A DNA stretch of 64,000 nt, taken from contig NZ_OY771649.1 in assembly GCF_963674925.1 (NCBI RefSeq), forward strand, positions 186,001 through 250,000, read 5' to 3'. The stretch comes from an uncultured Draconibacterium sp. (lineage in GTDB: Bacteria; Bacteroidota; Bacteroidia; Bacteroidales; Prolixibacteraceae). Positions 18,315 through 26,767 of the stretch are shown one piece after another. The position numbers and the translations under genes are program-made. Under the pieces are notes generated by a model, which was given only the letters and a program-made list of their open reading frames with translations, had not been told where the DNA came from and did no database searches. Within the stretch, counting starts at the first letter, position 1. Each line of letters starts with the position of its first letter.

Positions 18315-19154
18315 TTATTTTTTGCCTGTTGTTGTATTCATAACCGGAAAAGGTTTAGTGGCTTCGCCGGTGTACAACGTAACATGCGGGAACGGAATCT
18401 CGATTCCTTCTGCATCAAAACGGGCTTTTATTTCCTGGAAAATAGAGTTTTTTACTTTCAGGTAGTTATGTTTCTCAAACCAAATTCCCAACAGGATATC
18501 GATACCACTGGCACCAAAATCTTTAAATACGATAAGTGGCTCCGGCTCATCTAAACTCAGCGGGTTTGCTTTTGCCACTTCTTCCAACAAGGTTTTTACT
18601 TTGCCCAGATCTTCTTTGTAGGCAACACTAACATTAAAATCGAGACGACGGATAGGGAAGCGTGTAACATTTATCAACTCGGTAGAAATAATGGTCTGAT
18701 TTGGAATTCGCAACAGTTGGTTGTCGAAAGTGCGTATTTTTATTGAGAGAAGATCGATGCTAAAAACCACACCCGCTTTATCGCCAACTTTTATCACATC
18801 GCCAATTTCGAATGACTTTTCTCCAACCAGGAAAAAACCGCTAACAATGTTACCAATACTGGTTTGCGAGGCCACACCAACTACCAGCCCGATAACACCT
18901 GCGGCGCCAAAGAATGGCGTCGGGTCAATATCCAGCTGAGCAATGAGGATGAATCCCAGTAATATATAGCCTGAATATGAAATCAGGCGCCGAATAATCA
19001 TTTTTCGTTGCTGAGACAACGATTTAGGTAGTAGCTTTTTTGCAATGTATGCCACCAGGTAGATTGTCGTTATTCCAACTACCAGGATGATAAGTACCCA
19101 CATCAATTTTTCTAAGTTCCCGGCATTAAAATATTTTGAAAAGTCAAATTCCAT
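18315..19154 (-). CDS. Small-conductance mechanosensitive channel, MscS family
   Basis: This 279-residue inner-membrane channel has three N-terminal membrane segments (~15-100). The pore-lining TM3 and beta domain read FGAAGVIGLVVGVASQTSIGN and KSFEIGDVIKVGDKAGVV (~85-135). The cytoplasmic domain runs to the end. It is the minimal MscS size. Its ATG overlaps the stop of the DUF432-like gene by one base (TAATG), so the two are translationally coupled. Confidence 0.94.
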   Translation of the reverse strand: MEFDFSKYFNAGNLEKLMWVLIILVVGITTIYLVAYIAKKLLPKSLSQQRKMIIRRLISYSGYILLGFILIAQLDIDPTPFFGAAGVIGLVVGVASQTSIGNIVSGFFLVGEKSFEIGDVIKVGDKAGVVFSIDLLSIKIRTFDNQLLRIPNQTIISTELINVTRFPIRRLDFNVSVAYKEDLGKVKTLLEEVAKANPLSLDEPEPLIVFKDFGASGIDILLGIWFEKHNYLKVKNSIFQEIKARFDAEGIEIPFPHVTLYTGEATKPFPVMNTTTGKK

Positions 19155-19924
19155 TATTCAGAACGATAAATGTTTTTAATAAAATGAAAGTTAATTTTTA
19201 ACAGGCTTTTACCTTCAGGATTTCGTGGTTTGGCAATTATTTCGTGATTTTCGCCATGAAAAACTTTCGAGAACCCATAGTTTGCAGAACTTAAATGATC
19301 TTTACCTTTATATTCCAGCTTTACATGGCTGGTAACCAGGTGTTCCTTATATTTTAACAGGTGCATCTGATCAACACGGATAATCAATCGATCGAGCTCG
19401 AGTGCTGCATTGTCGTTGTTAAAAATAGTGATGGGGCAAATGGCAAATCGCTCATCATCTTCCATTGTTTTAAAATCCAGATAATGATCCGATTCAAGCG
19501 CAAAAGCCACTTCTCCGTTTACCGGTTCGCCAAACCATGTGTTCGATATTTGTTGCAAAGGGAACTCTGCTAACAGATTCTCATCCTGTTTTTTACTCGC
19601 ATACAGCTGGAGAATAAGCGGAATCTTAACAAAAAAGGTTAATCGCTGTTTGGGCGAAATTATTATTCGGTTGCTCTTAAAAACCATTGGTTTTGCCGGC
19701 AGGGCAGGAGCCAGTATCAGTTTATTTGATTTTCCTGAGTGGTAATAAGTTCCGTCGATAATTTCGCTGGTGGCAATTTCCTGTCCATCGTGTGTATCGT
19801 CGAAGGCTTTTAGGTACCAGCCTTCGTCGCTGCGTTTAATTCCCAGCTTGAACGTGCTGTAGTCGATTAATTCACTTTCACCCGGATTTAGTTGCTTTTT
19901 ACCGTATATCGATACTTTTGCCAT
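19154..19924 (-). CDS. DUF432-like cytoplasmic protein coupled to MscS
   Basis: This is a 256-residue soluble protein with no signal or membrane segment. It has an all-beta look (MAKVSIYGKKQLNPGES, KSNRIIISPKQRLTFFVKIP, ITIFNNDNAALELDRLIIRV). I assign it to DUF432 from remembered association of that family with MscS genes; certainty is moderate. Coupling to mscS suggests it helps or gates the channel, which is inference. Confidence 0.7.
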   Translation of the reverse strand: MAKVSIYGKKQLNPGESELIDYSTFKLGIKRSDEGWYLKAFDDTHDGQEIATSEIIDGTYYHSGKSNKLILAPALPAKPMVFKSNRIIISPKQRLTFFVKIPLILQLYASKKQDENLLAEFPLQQISNTWFGEPVNGEVAFALESDHYLDFKTMEDDERFAICPITIFNNDNAALELDRLIIRVDQMHLLKYKEHLVTSHVKLEYKGKDHLSSANYGFSKVFHGENHEIIAKPRNPEGKSLLKINFHFIKNIYRSE

Positions 19925-19980
19925 AGTAAGAATTTGATAATTAAAATTACCAATTTTTTAGTCCGAAAGATCATATCTTG

Positions 19981-20004
19981 AAAAAAATCCGGCATTGCCG
20001 GATT
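19981..20004 (-). terminator. Intrinsic terminator of the YccF-like operon
   Basis: A perfect inverted repeat AATCCGGC-ATT-GCCGGATT (19986-20004) is followed on the minus strand by a T-run of seven (19981-19987 are A on the plus strand). It lies about 90 bp past the stop of the YccF-domain gene. Confidence 0.85.
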
Positions 20005-20094
20005 GATTTCCATAGATTTTATTTTGTTTTAATATAACCTGTGAAAATATCTTTTGTTTGAGATTGCCAAACCAATTTATCGGAATGATTCGAA

Positions 20095-20463
20095 TTAAAC
20101 AATTCTTCTGCCAAAAGGGGTTAGTGCCAGCGAGGCCATTTTAAAATGTTGTTTTGCCCACGGAATACCTATAATCGTAATTCCTAAAAGTAAGCCAAAA
20201 AGAACGTGGGTTAGCATGATCCATATACCTCCGATGAATAACCAAATAATATTCATGATGGTTGACAGACAGCCCGGGGCATAATCCATGTATTCAATTT
20301 TTTGACCAAAAGGCCAGAGCGCGAGTATGCCGAGTTTAAACGATTGAATACCAAACGGGATTCCAACGATTGTTATACAAAGTGCGATACCTGCAAGCAT
20401 GTATTCCAAAAAGATGGCAAACCCACCGAATATTAACCAAATTAAGTTTCCTAAAATTTTCAT
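20095..20463 (-). CDS. YccF domain-containing membrane protein
   Basis: This 122-residue protein has two YccF halves, each a pair of membrane segments: GNLIWLIFGGFAIFLEYMLAG with ITIVGIPFGIQSFKL, then a second half with WLFIGGIWIMLTHVLFGLLL and ITIIGIPWAKQHFKM. The repeated ITI(V/I)GIP motif is the family hallmark. Function unknown. It lies 13 bp after the upstream glycine-rich membrane gene, with a good terminator downstream. Confidence 0.93.
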   Translation of the reverse strand: MKILGNLIWLIFGGFAIFLEYMLAGIALCITIVGIPFGIQSFKLGILALWPFGQKIEYMDYAPGCLSTIMNIIWLFIGGIWIMLTHVLFGLLLGITIIGIPWAKQHFKMASLALTPFGRRIV

Positions 20464-20476
20464 CTGTTTATAATTA

Positions 20477-20896
20477 TTAATTCATTTTAAAATAGAAATA
20501 CAAGGCCAGCAATAGAAATACAAATAAAGCGAGTAAGAGCAGCATAATCTTTGGCATTGCATTTTGTGCTGGTATTGTTTGTCTGTTAAATTTCTGATTT
20601 GTTTTGGCCAGTTCTTTCTTCTTAAAACTCTCGCCAAGTGCCACTCCAATTGAAACTCCAATTCCGGCACCCAGCGCAATTCCAAGTCCGAGGTTATCTA
20701 ACGCAACGCCTAGTGCAATTCCGGGCCCCATTCCAATTGCATAGCCAATTGCAATTCCCCGGCCCATTGCTTTCGAAGCCAACTGATTATTTGCCCTGTA
20801 CATTCCCGCTTTATTTTGTTTGATCAGGATAATTACCAACACAGATAAAAGTAAAATGCCAATGGCCAGTCCTGCAAAGAGTAATGTTGCGTTCAT
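20477..20896 (-). CDS. Glycine-zipper-like small membrane protein
   Basis: This 139-residue protein has an N-terminal membrane helix (~5-27) and a C-terminal helix (~115-137). Between them is a Gly/Ala repeat (~45-90: GIAIGYAIGMGPGIALGVAL, GLGIALGAGIGVSIGVAL) with glycine every three to four residues, like glycine-zipper packing. I recognise no family. It is the first gene of a pair with the YccF protein; a possible -7 element (TAGTTTTG on the minus strand) sits at 20923-20930. Confidence 0.75.
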   Translation of the reverse strand: MNATLLFAGLAIGILLLSVLVIILIKQNKAGMYRANNQLASKAMGRGIAIGYAIGMGPGIALGVALDNLGLGIALGAGIGVSIGVALGESFKKKELAKTNQKFNRQTIPAQNAMPKIMLLLLALFVFLLLALYFYFKMN

Positions 20897-21084
20897 CGTT
20901 TTCTTTTATTTGTGTATCAATACAAAACTAAATTACTTATTTCATCGGTTTATCTACCGCGTGAAAAAGGTAAATCGCCGATAATTACAGATGAGCGTTA
21001 AAAATTCAGCATCGAACAGGTAGGATTGTTTCTGCAGTTGGTAAATACTTTTTAATTTTAAGCTTTTGAATAGAAAGCATAATT

Positions 21085-21495
21085 ATGATTGAGCAGAAAG
21101 AAATTACACTTCCGGCATTTAGGCGCGGGTATCATTTGATTACCCGTTTAATTGAAGAGCATTTGCCAAACTTGCCCGAGAAAGGGTTGTTACATATTTT
21201 GGTAAAACATACGTCGGCGGGTATTACGTTGAACGAAAATGCCGACCCGACTGTGCGCACTGACTTTGAGAATTTTATCAATAAAATGATTCCTGAAAAT
21301 GATCCGGTTTATGTGCATACCTATGAGGGAGCGGATGATATGCCTGCTCATTTAAAGAGCTCGGTAATTGGGGCTGAGGTGACTATACCAATTACCCGCC
21401 ATCGATTAAATCTGGGTACCTGGCAGGGAATATATTTTGGCGAATTTCGGAATTATGGGGGAAGTAGAAAGATTGTTTTAACTGTACTAAGTTAG
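21085..21495 (+). CDS. yjbQ: YjbQ-family protein (UPF0047), intact copy
   Basis: This 136-residue protein has the complete family pattern: HTSAGITLNENADPTVRTDF, YEGADDMPAH and GTWQGIYFGEF. Members have been reported with low thiamine-phosphate-synthase activity; the true role is uncertain. The last 52 codons have a second, diverged copy at 23211-23369 beyond the PerR/peroxiredoxin islet. Confidence 0.95.
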   Translation: MIEQKEITLPAFRRGYHLITRLIEEHLPNLPEKGLLHILVKHTSAGITLNENADPTVRTDFENFINKMIPENDPVYVHTYEGADDMPAHLKSSVIGAEVTIPITRHRLNLGTWQGIYFGEFRNYGGSRKIVLTVLS

Positions 21496-21869
21496 TTCCG
21501 ATTCGATGGCTTTACTATTGTAAAATGCGTTTATTAATGGTGCATCCTGGGAATAATGTGAACCATTTTATTTACATTCCTTTTACTATAATTCAATTCT
21601 TATATAATTGCAGTAAGCTAAGTATGCTAATGAGATTATGAGCGACGAAAGCATAAAAATTGAATTAACCCAAATCAACACACACACACACACACATGAG
21701 TATTTTAACTTTGTATTGTATGAGTAATGCTTTATAGGATATCAGTAGCATCGTAACATACATGCATGAAGACAAAGTCTATCAAAATACCTGATTAGAT
21801 TATGAAAACTTAAATATTTACTTTAAATTTATAAATACTTAAATAAGAATAATTCTTAAGTAATAATAA
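21496..21869. other. AT-rich intergenic region upstream of the PerR-like gene
   Basis: No coding sequence is supported. A (CA)9 run lies at 21679-21696, and the base composition becomes markedly more AT-rich than in the flanking genes. A palindromic operator candidate is at its right end. Confidence 0.6.
21841..21860 (+). promoter_or_regulatory. Candidate Fur/PerR operator (autoregulation)
   Basis: AAGAAT-A-ATTCTT (21845-21857) is a 6-1-6 inverted repeat, flanked by further partly symmetric ACTTAA/TTAAGT, 12 bp before the fur-type ATG. Its layout matches the TTATAATnATTATAA style of PerR boxes. Position inside the leader fits self-repression. This is inferred from symmetry and position. Confidence 0.5.
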
Positions 21870-22289
21870 ATGAATATAGAAAATATTAGAGAAAAGCTTG
21901 CTAAAAAAGGATTGAAAGTTACTCCCCAAAGAGTCGCAATATTAGAAGCAATATATTCTTTAAATAATCATCCAACTGCTGAAAATATTGCAGAATATAT
22001 CAAAGGAAGTCAGCCCAATATTGCTATTGGAACAATTTATAAAGTTTTAGATGTACTTGTTGAGAATAAGATTATTAAGAAAGTAACAACGGAAGCTGAT
22101 AAAATGAGATATGATGGTGTAACAGAACACCATCACCATTTATATTGTGTTGAATGTGATTTGATTGAAGATTATGTAGATGAAGAATTAAATCAAATTC
22201 TGAAAGACCACTTTAAGAAAAAAAATATTAAAGGATTTCATTTCAAAGATTTTGTAGTTCAAATAAACGGAACTTTCGATAAATGTTAA
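21870..22289 (+). CDS. Fur-family transcriptional regulator, PerR-like
   Basis: This 139-residue protein has an N-terminal winged helix (~10-80, LKVTPQRVAILEAIYS, IAIGTIYKVLDVLV) and the metal-site motif HHHHLYCVEC (H87-90, C93, C96). The C-terminal CxxC found in zinc-structural PerR/Fur sites is missing; only a terminal Cys139 is present. It lies 18 bp before a peroxiredoxin gene, so peroxide sensing is the natural reading. Codon use is AT-rich relative to its neighbours, consistent with transfer. Confidence 0.92.
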   Translation: MNIENIREKLAKKGLKVTPQRVAILEAIYSLNNHPTAENIAEYIKGSQPNIAIGTIYKVLDVLVENKIIKKVTTEADKMRYDGVTEHHHHLYCVECDLIEDYVDEELNQILKDHFKKKNIKGFHFKDFVVQINGTFDKC

Positions 22290-22307
22290 ATAATAAAAAA
22301 TTAAAAA

Positions 22308-23018
22308 ATGGAAAATCAAGAACAAGAAGTAGTAAGCATGCCTAGAATTGGTGACCCTGCACCAGAATTTAAAGCTGTAACAACCCAAGGAGACATTAAT
22401 TTCCCATCTGATTACAACGGGAAATGGTCAATTTTATTTAGCCACCCTGCTGACTTTACGCCAGTTTGTACATCTGAGTTTATGACATTTGCTCACTTAG
22501 AGGAGAAATTTAATGAAGCAAACTGTGAGTTGATAGGACTTTCGATTGATGGACTATATAGTCATATAGCATGGTTGCGTACAATCAAAGAGAAGATTGA
22601 ATACAAAGGGATGAAAGATATTGAAGTTACATTCCCGCTAATAGAAGATATTAAGATGGATGTTGCCAAAAAGTATGGAATGATTCAACCAAATGAAGAT
22701 TCTACTAAAGCGGTTAGAGCTGTATTCTTTGTTGACCCAAAAGGAATTATTCGTGCCATTATTTATTATCCTCTTAGTTTGGGTAGAAATTTTGATGAGT
22801 TATACAGAGCACTTATTGCCATGCAAGCGGCAGATGAATTTGGTGTCGCAACTCCAGCTGACTGGAGACCTGGTGATGATGTAATTATCGGACCCGCTGG
22901 TTCTTGTGGTACGGCAAAAGATAGAATGGAAGATAGTGAAATTGACTGCAAGGATTGGTTCTTCTGTACGAAAAAACTTGATAAGGATACCGTTTTAGAT
23001 AAAATATTAAAGAAATAA
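22308..23018 (+). CDS. Peroxiredoxin, Prx6 (1-Cys)/archaeal type
   Basis: This 236-residue thiol peroxidase has the active-site segment HPADFTPVCTSEF with peroxidatic Cys54 and a conserved Arg in the C-terminal half. The long C-terminal arm carries Cys200, Cys214 and Cys220, an arrangement like the archaeal (Aeropyrum) type. It reduces peroxides in the cytoplasm. It is co-transcribed with the PerR-like gene, with a terminator 38 bp downstream. It shares the AT-rich composition of the islet. Confidence 0.95.
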   Translation: MENQEQEVVSMPRIGDPAPEFKAVTTQGDINFPSDYNGKWSILFSHPADFTPVCTSEFMTFAHLEEKFNEANCELIGLSIDGLYSHIAWLRTIKEKIEYKGMKDIEVTFPLIEDIKMDVAKKYGMIQPNEDSTKAVRAVFFVDPKGIIRAIIYYPLSLGRNFDELYRALIAMQAADEFGVATPADWRPGDDVIIGPAGSCGTAKDRMEDSEIDCKDWFFCTKKLDKDTVLDKILKK

Positions 23019-23021
23019 TAG

Positions 23022-23133
23022 AAAGCACGAAACACCACAATTTATATTCGTGATAGCGGGATAAATATTGATTTAAAAGTAGTTATCCCGTTTTAATATT
23101 TGTGCATATTGATAAGTAATAACTTCGTGCTTT
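23022..23133. repeat. Inverted repeat enclosing the islet terminator
   Basis: AAAGCACGAA (23022-23031) and TTCGTGCTTT (23124-23133) are perfect 10-bp complements about 90 bp apart. They enclose the terminator hairpin of the peroxiredoxin gene. They may mark the end of the imported segment. Confidence 0.6.
23057..23095 (+). terminator. Intrinsic terminator of perR-like/peroxiredoxin pair
   Basis: CGGGATAA (23057-23064) pairs with TTATCCCG (23083-23090), followed by TTTT. The loop is 18 nt. Confidence 0.7.
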
Positions 23134-23210
23134 GCGACCACATACAAGTAACCATTACCATAGATAAGTTTAAATTGAATCCAAAATAGTATATTAATAT
23201 CCTCAACTAC

Positions 23211-23369
23211 GATATGCCTGGGCATTTAAAAAGTTCGGTTATTGGTGCCGAAATTACCATCCCAATTACCCGTCGCCGCCTAAATCTGGAAACCTGGCAG
23301 GGAATTTATTTTGGCGAGTTTCGCGATTACGGAGGTGCGCGGCGATTGGTATTAACGATTTATAGCTAA
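23211..23369 (+). pseudogene. 3' remnant of a second yjbQ
   Basis: The frame reads DMPGHLKSSVIGAEITIPIT... and ends at a TAA at 23367-23369 with 52 sense codons. Aligned without gaps to the last 52 residues of the intact YjbQ at 21085-21495 it has 42 identities. It has no start codon of its own beyond the internal ATG and no upstream half; homology begins abruptly at base ~23211. It is a truncated copy left beside the PerR/peroxiredoxin islet. Confidence 0.9.
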
Positions 23370-23372
23370 AAC

Positions 23373-23397
23373 AGAAAAACCGGGAAAATCCCGGTTC
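23373..23397 (-). terminator. Intrinsic terminator of the metallophosphoesterase gene
   Basis: AACCGGGA-AAA-TCCCGGTT (23378-23396) is a perfect stem; on the minus strand it is followed by T5 (A at 23375-23379). It could also serve the plus-strand yjbQ remnant. Confidence 0.8.
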
Positions 23398-23418
23398 TCG
23401 TATTGTTTTATGTACTTG

Positions 23419-24324
23419 TTAATTTGTTTCTTTTACATCCCAGCCATAATCAACGTATTTCCAGCTAAAGTTTTCTCCACTAACATCAATCTTTAAAAAT
23501 CCTTCTTCCATCCCAAATCGCTGGCCCTGCCACCACTGCGAAGAGATCGCCCCTCCAGTTATATAATGAATCCCATTGTATTCAATATCTTCGAGAAAAT
23601 GCAAGTGTCCCTGTAAAACCAGTTTTGTATTGTGTTGTTCGAGAATTTCCCGAACCTGGTTTGCATTGGTAACAATCGAGCTCTCCGACATCCCTTCGGT
23701 GGGGCTTTGCAAAATTTGCGATCCTATGCTTAACAACGGAATATGAATACTTACAGCTATTGGTTTGTCTCCGGCAGTTTTCAGATCCTTTTTTAGCCAC
23801 TCTAATTGCTCTTCGTCAACATGTCCGTAGTAGTGTCTGTCGTTTGTAAATCCAATCCCGTCGAGAATCACAAAATGCCAGTTTTTATAATCGAATGAGT
23901 AATATCGTTTGGCCAGTCGGTTTTCGTAAAGCTGTTTGCCGTATTCTTCATGCGAAGGAGAAACGCCGCTTTTTTCGTATAACCCGAAAACTTCATGATT
24001 TCCCATAGTGTTATAAACCGGAGCTTTCACTTTTGCTACCGTATTTTCGTACAGCTTGTACAGGCTGTCGCTGGCCTCATATGTCTGCCCAAGCGCATCC
24101 ATTATATTGTCGCCTCCTGTTATCACAAAATCCGGATTCAGACTGTTTATCGTATCAATGGCCTGGCTAAAACCTTCTGTTGCATTTCGTTCTGGCGTAA
24201 TATGGATATCAGTCATAAATACAAAAGAAAAGTTATCTGTTTCTGAATGCGTTTGCTGCCTGGAATTTTGCGTGCAACTAAAAAACAGAAATAGGCTTAG
24301 TGATAAATAGATAAGTCGTTTCAT
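23419..24324 (-). CDS. Calcineurin-like metallophosphoesterase lipoprotein
   Basis: This 301-residue protein has a lipobox (LFLFFSC, Cys17). The metal-site series of the family is complete: MTDIHIT (D..H), GGDNIMD, MGNHE, SIHIP and LQGHLHF. It is probably a periplasmic or surface-attached phosphodiesterase/phosphatase of unknown substrate. It stands alone, followed by a clear terminator. Confidence 0.93.
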   Translation of the reverse strand: MKRLIYLSLSLFLFFSCTQNSRQQTHSETDNFSFVFMTDIHITPERNATEGFSQAIDTINSLNPDFVITGGDNIMDALGQTYEASDSLYKLYENTVAKVKAPVYNTMGNHEVFGLYEKSGVSPSHEEYGKQLYENRLAKRYYSFDYKNWHFVILDGIGFTNDRHYYGHVDEEQLEWLKKDLKTAGDKPIAVSIHIPLLSIGSQILQSPTEGMSESSIVTNANQVREILEQHNTKLVLQGHLHFLEDIEYNGIHYITGGAISSQWWQGQRFGMEEGFLKIDVSGENFSWKYVDYGWDVKETN

Positions 24325-24597
24325 TTTGTTTTTTTTTAATTATTCTGTGAATTTAGCAGAATTAGCGAATAAAAATGTTGATTATAATTCAAATAATCTT
24401 TAACCGCTTGTTGGTTGCTCCCTGAAACTTGTACGAAAACAGAGCGCTTTTCATCATCAGTCATGCATTATCGGAATTTACAATATCACAATCGAACTTA
24501 CATTATACAGAAAGCATATGAGAATGATTTTTTATCGAAAAATATCACAGATTTTTATCATTTTTGTTCGTAATTTGTGAAACTAAATTTAATACTG

Positions 24598-24864
24598 ATG
24601 AAAATTTCCGTTGACAACTATTCCGAGGAAGAATTACAGGAAGAGGGAGTTTTTGAATGGCCGGTTCGTAAACTCGATGAAGAAAAAATGGATTGGTACT
24701 ACGATGAAACAGAGTTGTGTTATATTGTCGAGGGTGAAGCGGTAATAACAACTGAGTTTGAGATAATAACAGTGCGGGCAGGTGATTTTGTTACCTTTCC
24801 GAAAGGTCTCGAGTGCGTTTGGGATGTAGAGTCCGAAATAGAAATGCACTATTCCTGCGAATAA
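24598..24864 (+). CDS. Small cupin-domain protein
   Basis: I start at the ATG at 24598 (88 residues, MKISVDNYSEEEL...). A GTG 21 bp upstream is the only alternative. It is one cupin_3-like beta-barrel with YYDETELCYIVEGEAVITTE and VRAGDFVTFPKGLECVWDV. The usual metal-binding His cluster is missing from the first motif, as in many ureidoglycine-type small cupins. Role unknown. It precedes the fucosidase by 63 bp on the same strand. Confidence 0.85.
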   Translation: MKISVDNYSEEELQEEGVFEWPVRKLDEEKMDWYYDETELCYIVEGEAVITTEFEIITVRAGDFVTFPKGLECVWDVESEIEMHYSCE

Positions 24865-24927
24865 TCATATTTGCTTTTTAAATATTTTACAAAGTTTGCA
24901 ACTGAACTAACTATTGAATTAAATCTC

Positions 24928-26253
24928 ATGCGAAAGATTTTATTTTTGGTGGTGGCAATCATCTTGTCACTTGGTGCAAACACTCAGGAAATAAGTAAAG
25001 AAACTCAGAAAAGAATGCAGTGGTTTGGCGATGCGAAACTGGGCATTTTTATTCACTGGGGCATTTATTCGGTAAATGGTATTGATGAAAGCTGGTCGTT
25101 TTTTAACGACTACATATCGTACGACGATTACATGAAGCAGCTTACAGGATTTACGGCCGATAACTATGATCCGGAACAGTGGGCTGAACTTATTGCCGAA
25201 AGCGGCGCCAAATACGCTGTCCTTACCACAAAACATCACGATGGAGTTGCGCTATGGGATACGCAATGCAACGACTTAAATGTGGTGGACAAAACACCAG
25301 CAGGAAAAGATTTGGTGGCGCCTTTTGTAAAAGCACTTCGTAAAAACGATTTAAAAGTTGGTTTGTATTATTCGTTGCTCGACTGGTCGCACCCTGATTA
25401 TCCAAATAAAACACGAAAAATAAAACGTTACGAAAATGACTCGCTACGCTGGGTGAATTTTGTGGACTTTAACTTTTGTCAGTTGGAAGAGTTGTCGAAA
25501 CAATTTAAACCCGATTTGTATTGGTTTGACGGCGATTGGGAGCAATCAGCCGAAAAGTGGAAAGCGAAGGAGTTGAGCGAATCGTTACGGAAATGGAATA
25601 AAAATGTGATTCTGAATAGCCGGATTCAGGGTTACGGCGATTATGCCACACCGGAGCAGGGATTACCTGTTACCAGACCCGATGCACCGTATTGGGAGTT
25701 GTGTATGACGATGAACGACAGCTGGGGATATCAGCACAACGACCACAACTATAAAACACCTAACCAGGTAATTCGCATTTTGGTGGATTGTATCAATAAA
25801 GGTGGTAATTTACTGATGGATATCGGTCCGAAAGCAGATGGCTCAATTCCTGAAGAGCAGGTTGAGATTTTAGAAGAACTGGGCCGCTGGACCAACAAAC
25901 ATGCTGAAGCCATTTACGGAACACAGTCCGGAATTCCTTATGAACATTATTACGGACCAACTGCGCTGAACAAAACCGGAGATATTCTTTATTTATTTGT
26001 GCCACACAAACCAAATGGTTCGTTGGTGCTGAAAGGAATAAAAAATAAGATTAACCGGATGTGGGTGGTTGGCAACGGTACCAAGTTGAACTGGGATGTG
26101 AAAATGAAACAATACTGGAGTGCAGTTCCGGGAATCGTATATATTGATGTTCCTGAAAAAGTACTGGATGAGCAGGTTACGGTAATTGCCGTTCTTCTCG
26201 ACGGAAAAGTTGATCTTTACCGCGAGCAGGGACAAGTGATTGAGAGTAACTAA
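24928..26253 (+). CDS. Secreted alpha-L-fucosidase, glycoside hydrolase family 29
   Basis: The start is set at the ATG at 24928, which gives a signal peptide (MRKILFLVVAIILSLGANTQ). The 441-residue enzyme has the GH29 pattern: GIFIHWGIYS, TKHHDGVALW and the catalytic nucleophile Asp201 in LYWFDGDW. A C-terminal beta-sandwich starts at about 345. It would release fucose from algal or host-type glycans in the periplasm. It is not inside a complete polysaccharide-utilisation locus here. Confidence 0.95.
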   Translation: MRKILFLVVAIILSLGANTQEISKETQKRMQWFGDAKLGIFIHWGIYSVNGIDESWSFFNDYISYDDYMKQLTGFTADNYDPEQWAELIAESGAKYAVLTTKHHDGVALWDTQCNDLNVVDKTPAGKDLVAPFVKALRKNDLKVGLYYSLLDWSHPDYPNKTRKIKRYENDSLRWVNFVDFNFCQLEELSKQFKPDLYWFDGDWEQSAEKWKAKELSESLRKWNKNVILNSRIQGYGDYATPEQGLPVTRPDAPYWELCMTMNDSWGYQHNDHNYKTPNQVIRILVDCINKGGNLLMDIGPKADGSIPEEQVEILEELGRWTNKHAEAIYGTQSGIPYEHYYGPTALNKTGDILYLFVPHKPNGSLVLKGIKNKINRMWVVGNGTKLNWDVKMKQYWSAVPGIVYIDVPEKVLDEQVTVIAVLLDGKVDLYREQGQVIESN

Positions 26254-26260
26254 AAAAGCT

Positions 26261-26689
26261 TTAACTAATCGTAAGTATATCACCGTTTTTTACCACGCTA
26301 TATTTTTTCAAACTGGCAGGTGCCGGTCCATCAATAACCGCTCCGGCAGTTGTGTAATGCGAATTATGACAAGGGCATTGTACTTGAGTAGCATCATGAT
26401 TATAGGCCACAGTACATCCCTGGTGTGTACATATTTTTGAAAGCGCCAGATAGGTGCTTTCGGCTGTTCTGAATATCATAATGTTTCCTGCGTATACAAA
26501 ACCACCAACGGTTCCCAAATCCGCGTAAGTTGAACTGCTTAGGTCGATGGTTAAATCAGATCCGGGTTCATTCGGATCGTCTGGTACGTAATCGTCATCG
26601 CTACTAGAACAGGCACTTAAAATTACAGGCCCAGTTAATAGAATGCTGCCACCGTACGCAAACTTTTTGATGAATTCTTTTCTTTCCAT
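26261..26689 (-). CDS. Rieske [2Fe-2S] lipoprotein
   Basis: This 142-residue protein has a Tat-like/SPII N-terminus with lipobox (GPVILSAC, Cys27), an acidic spacer and a Rieske domain. The cluster ligands are CTHQGC and CPCHNSHY (two Cys, two His). Such small exported ferredoxins are common in Bacteroidota; the partner redox enzyme is not in the window. It is convergent with the fucosidase (7-bp gap). Confidence 0.92.
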   Translation of the reverse strand: MERKEFIKKFAYGGSILLTGPVILSACSSSDDDYVPDDPNEPGSDLTIDLSSSTYADLGTVGGFVYAGNIMIFRTAESTYLALSKICTHQGCTVAYNHDATQVQCPCHNSHYTTAGAVIDGPAPASLKKYSVVKNGDILTIS

Positions 26690-26767
26690 AATCGTTTTAC
26701 TGGATGTTTGAAAGTATAAACACCAAAAAGTATTTTATTGTTCGGAGTAAGCAAGTTAACGGCGGTT

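Noticed and set aside
21679..21696. (CA)9 run as a phase-variation switch
   Set aside because: It is in an intergenic region about 175 bp before the PerR-like gene and not near promoter elements or inside a frame; no evidence of switching.
24928..26253. Polysaccharide-utilisation locus around the fucosidase
   Set aside because: No SusC/SusD pair, sulfatase or other glycosidase is adjacent.
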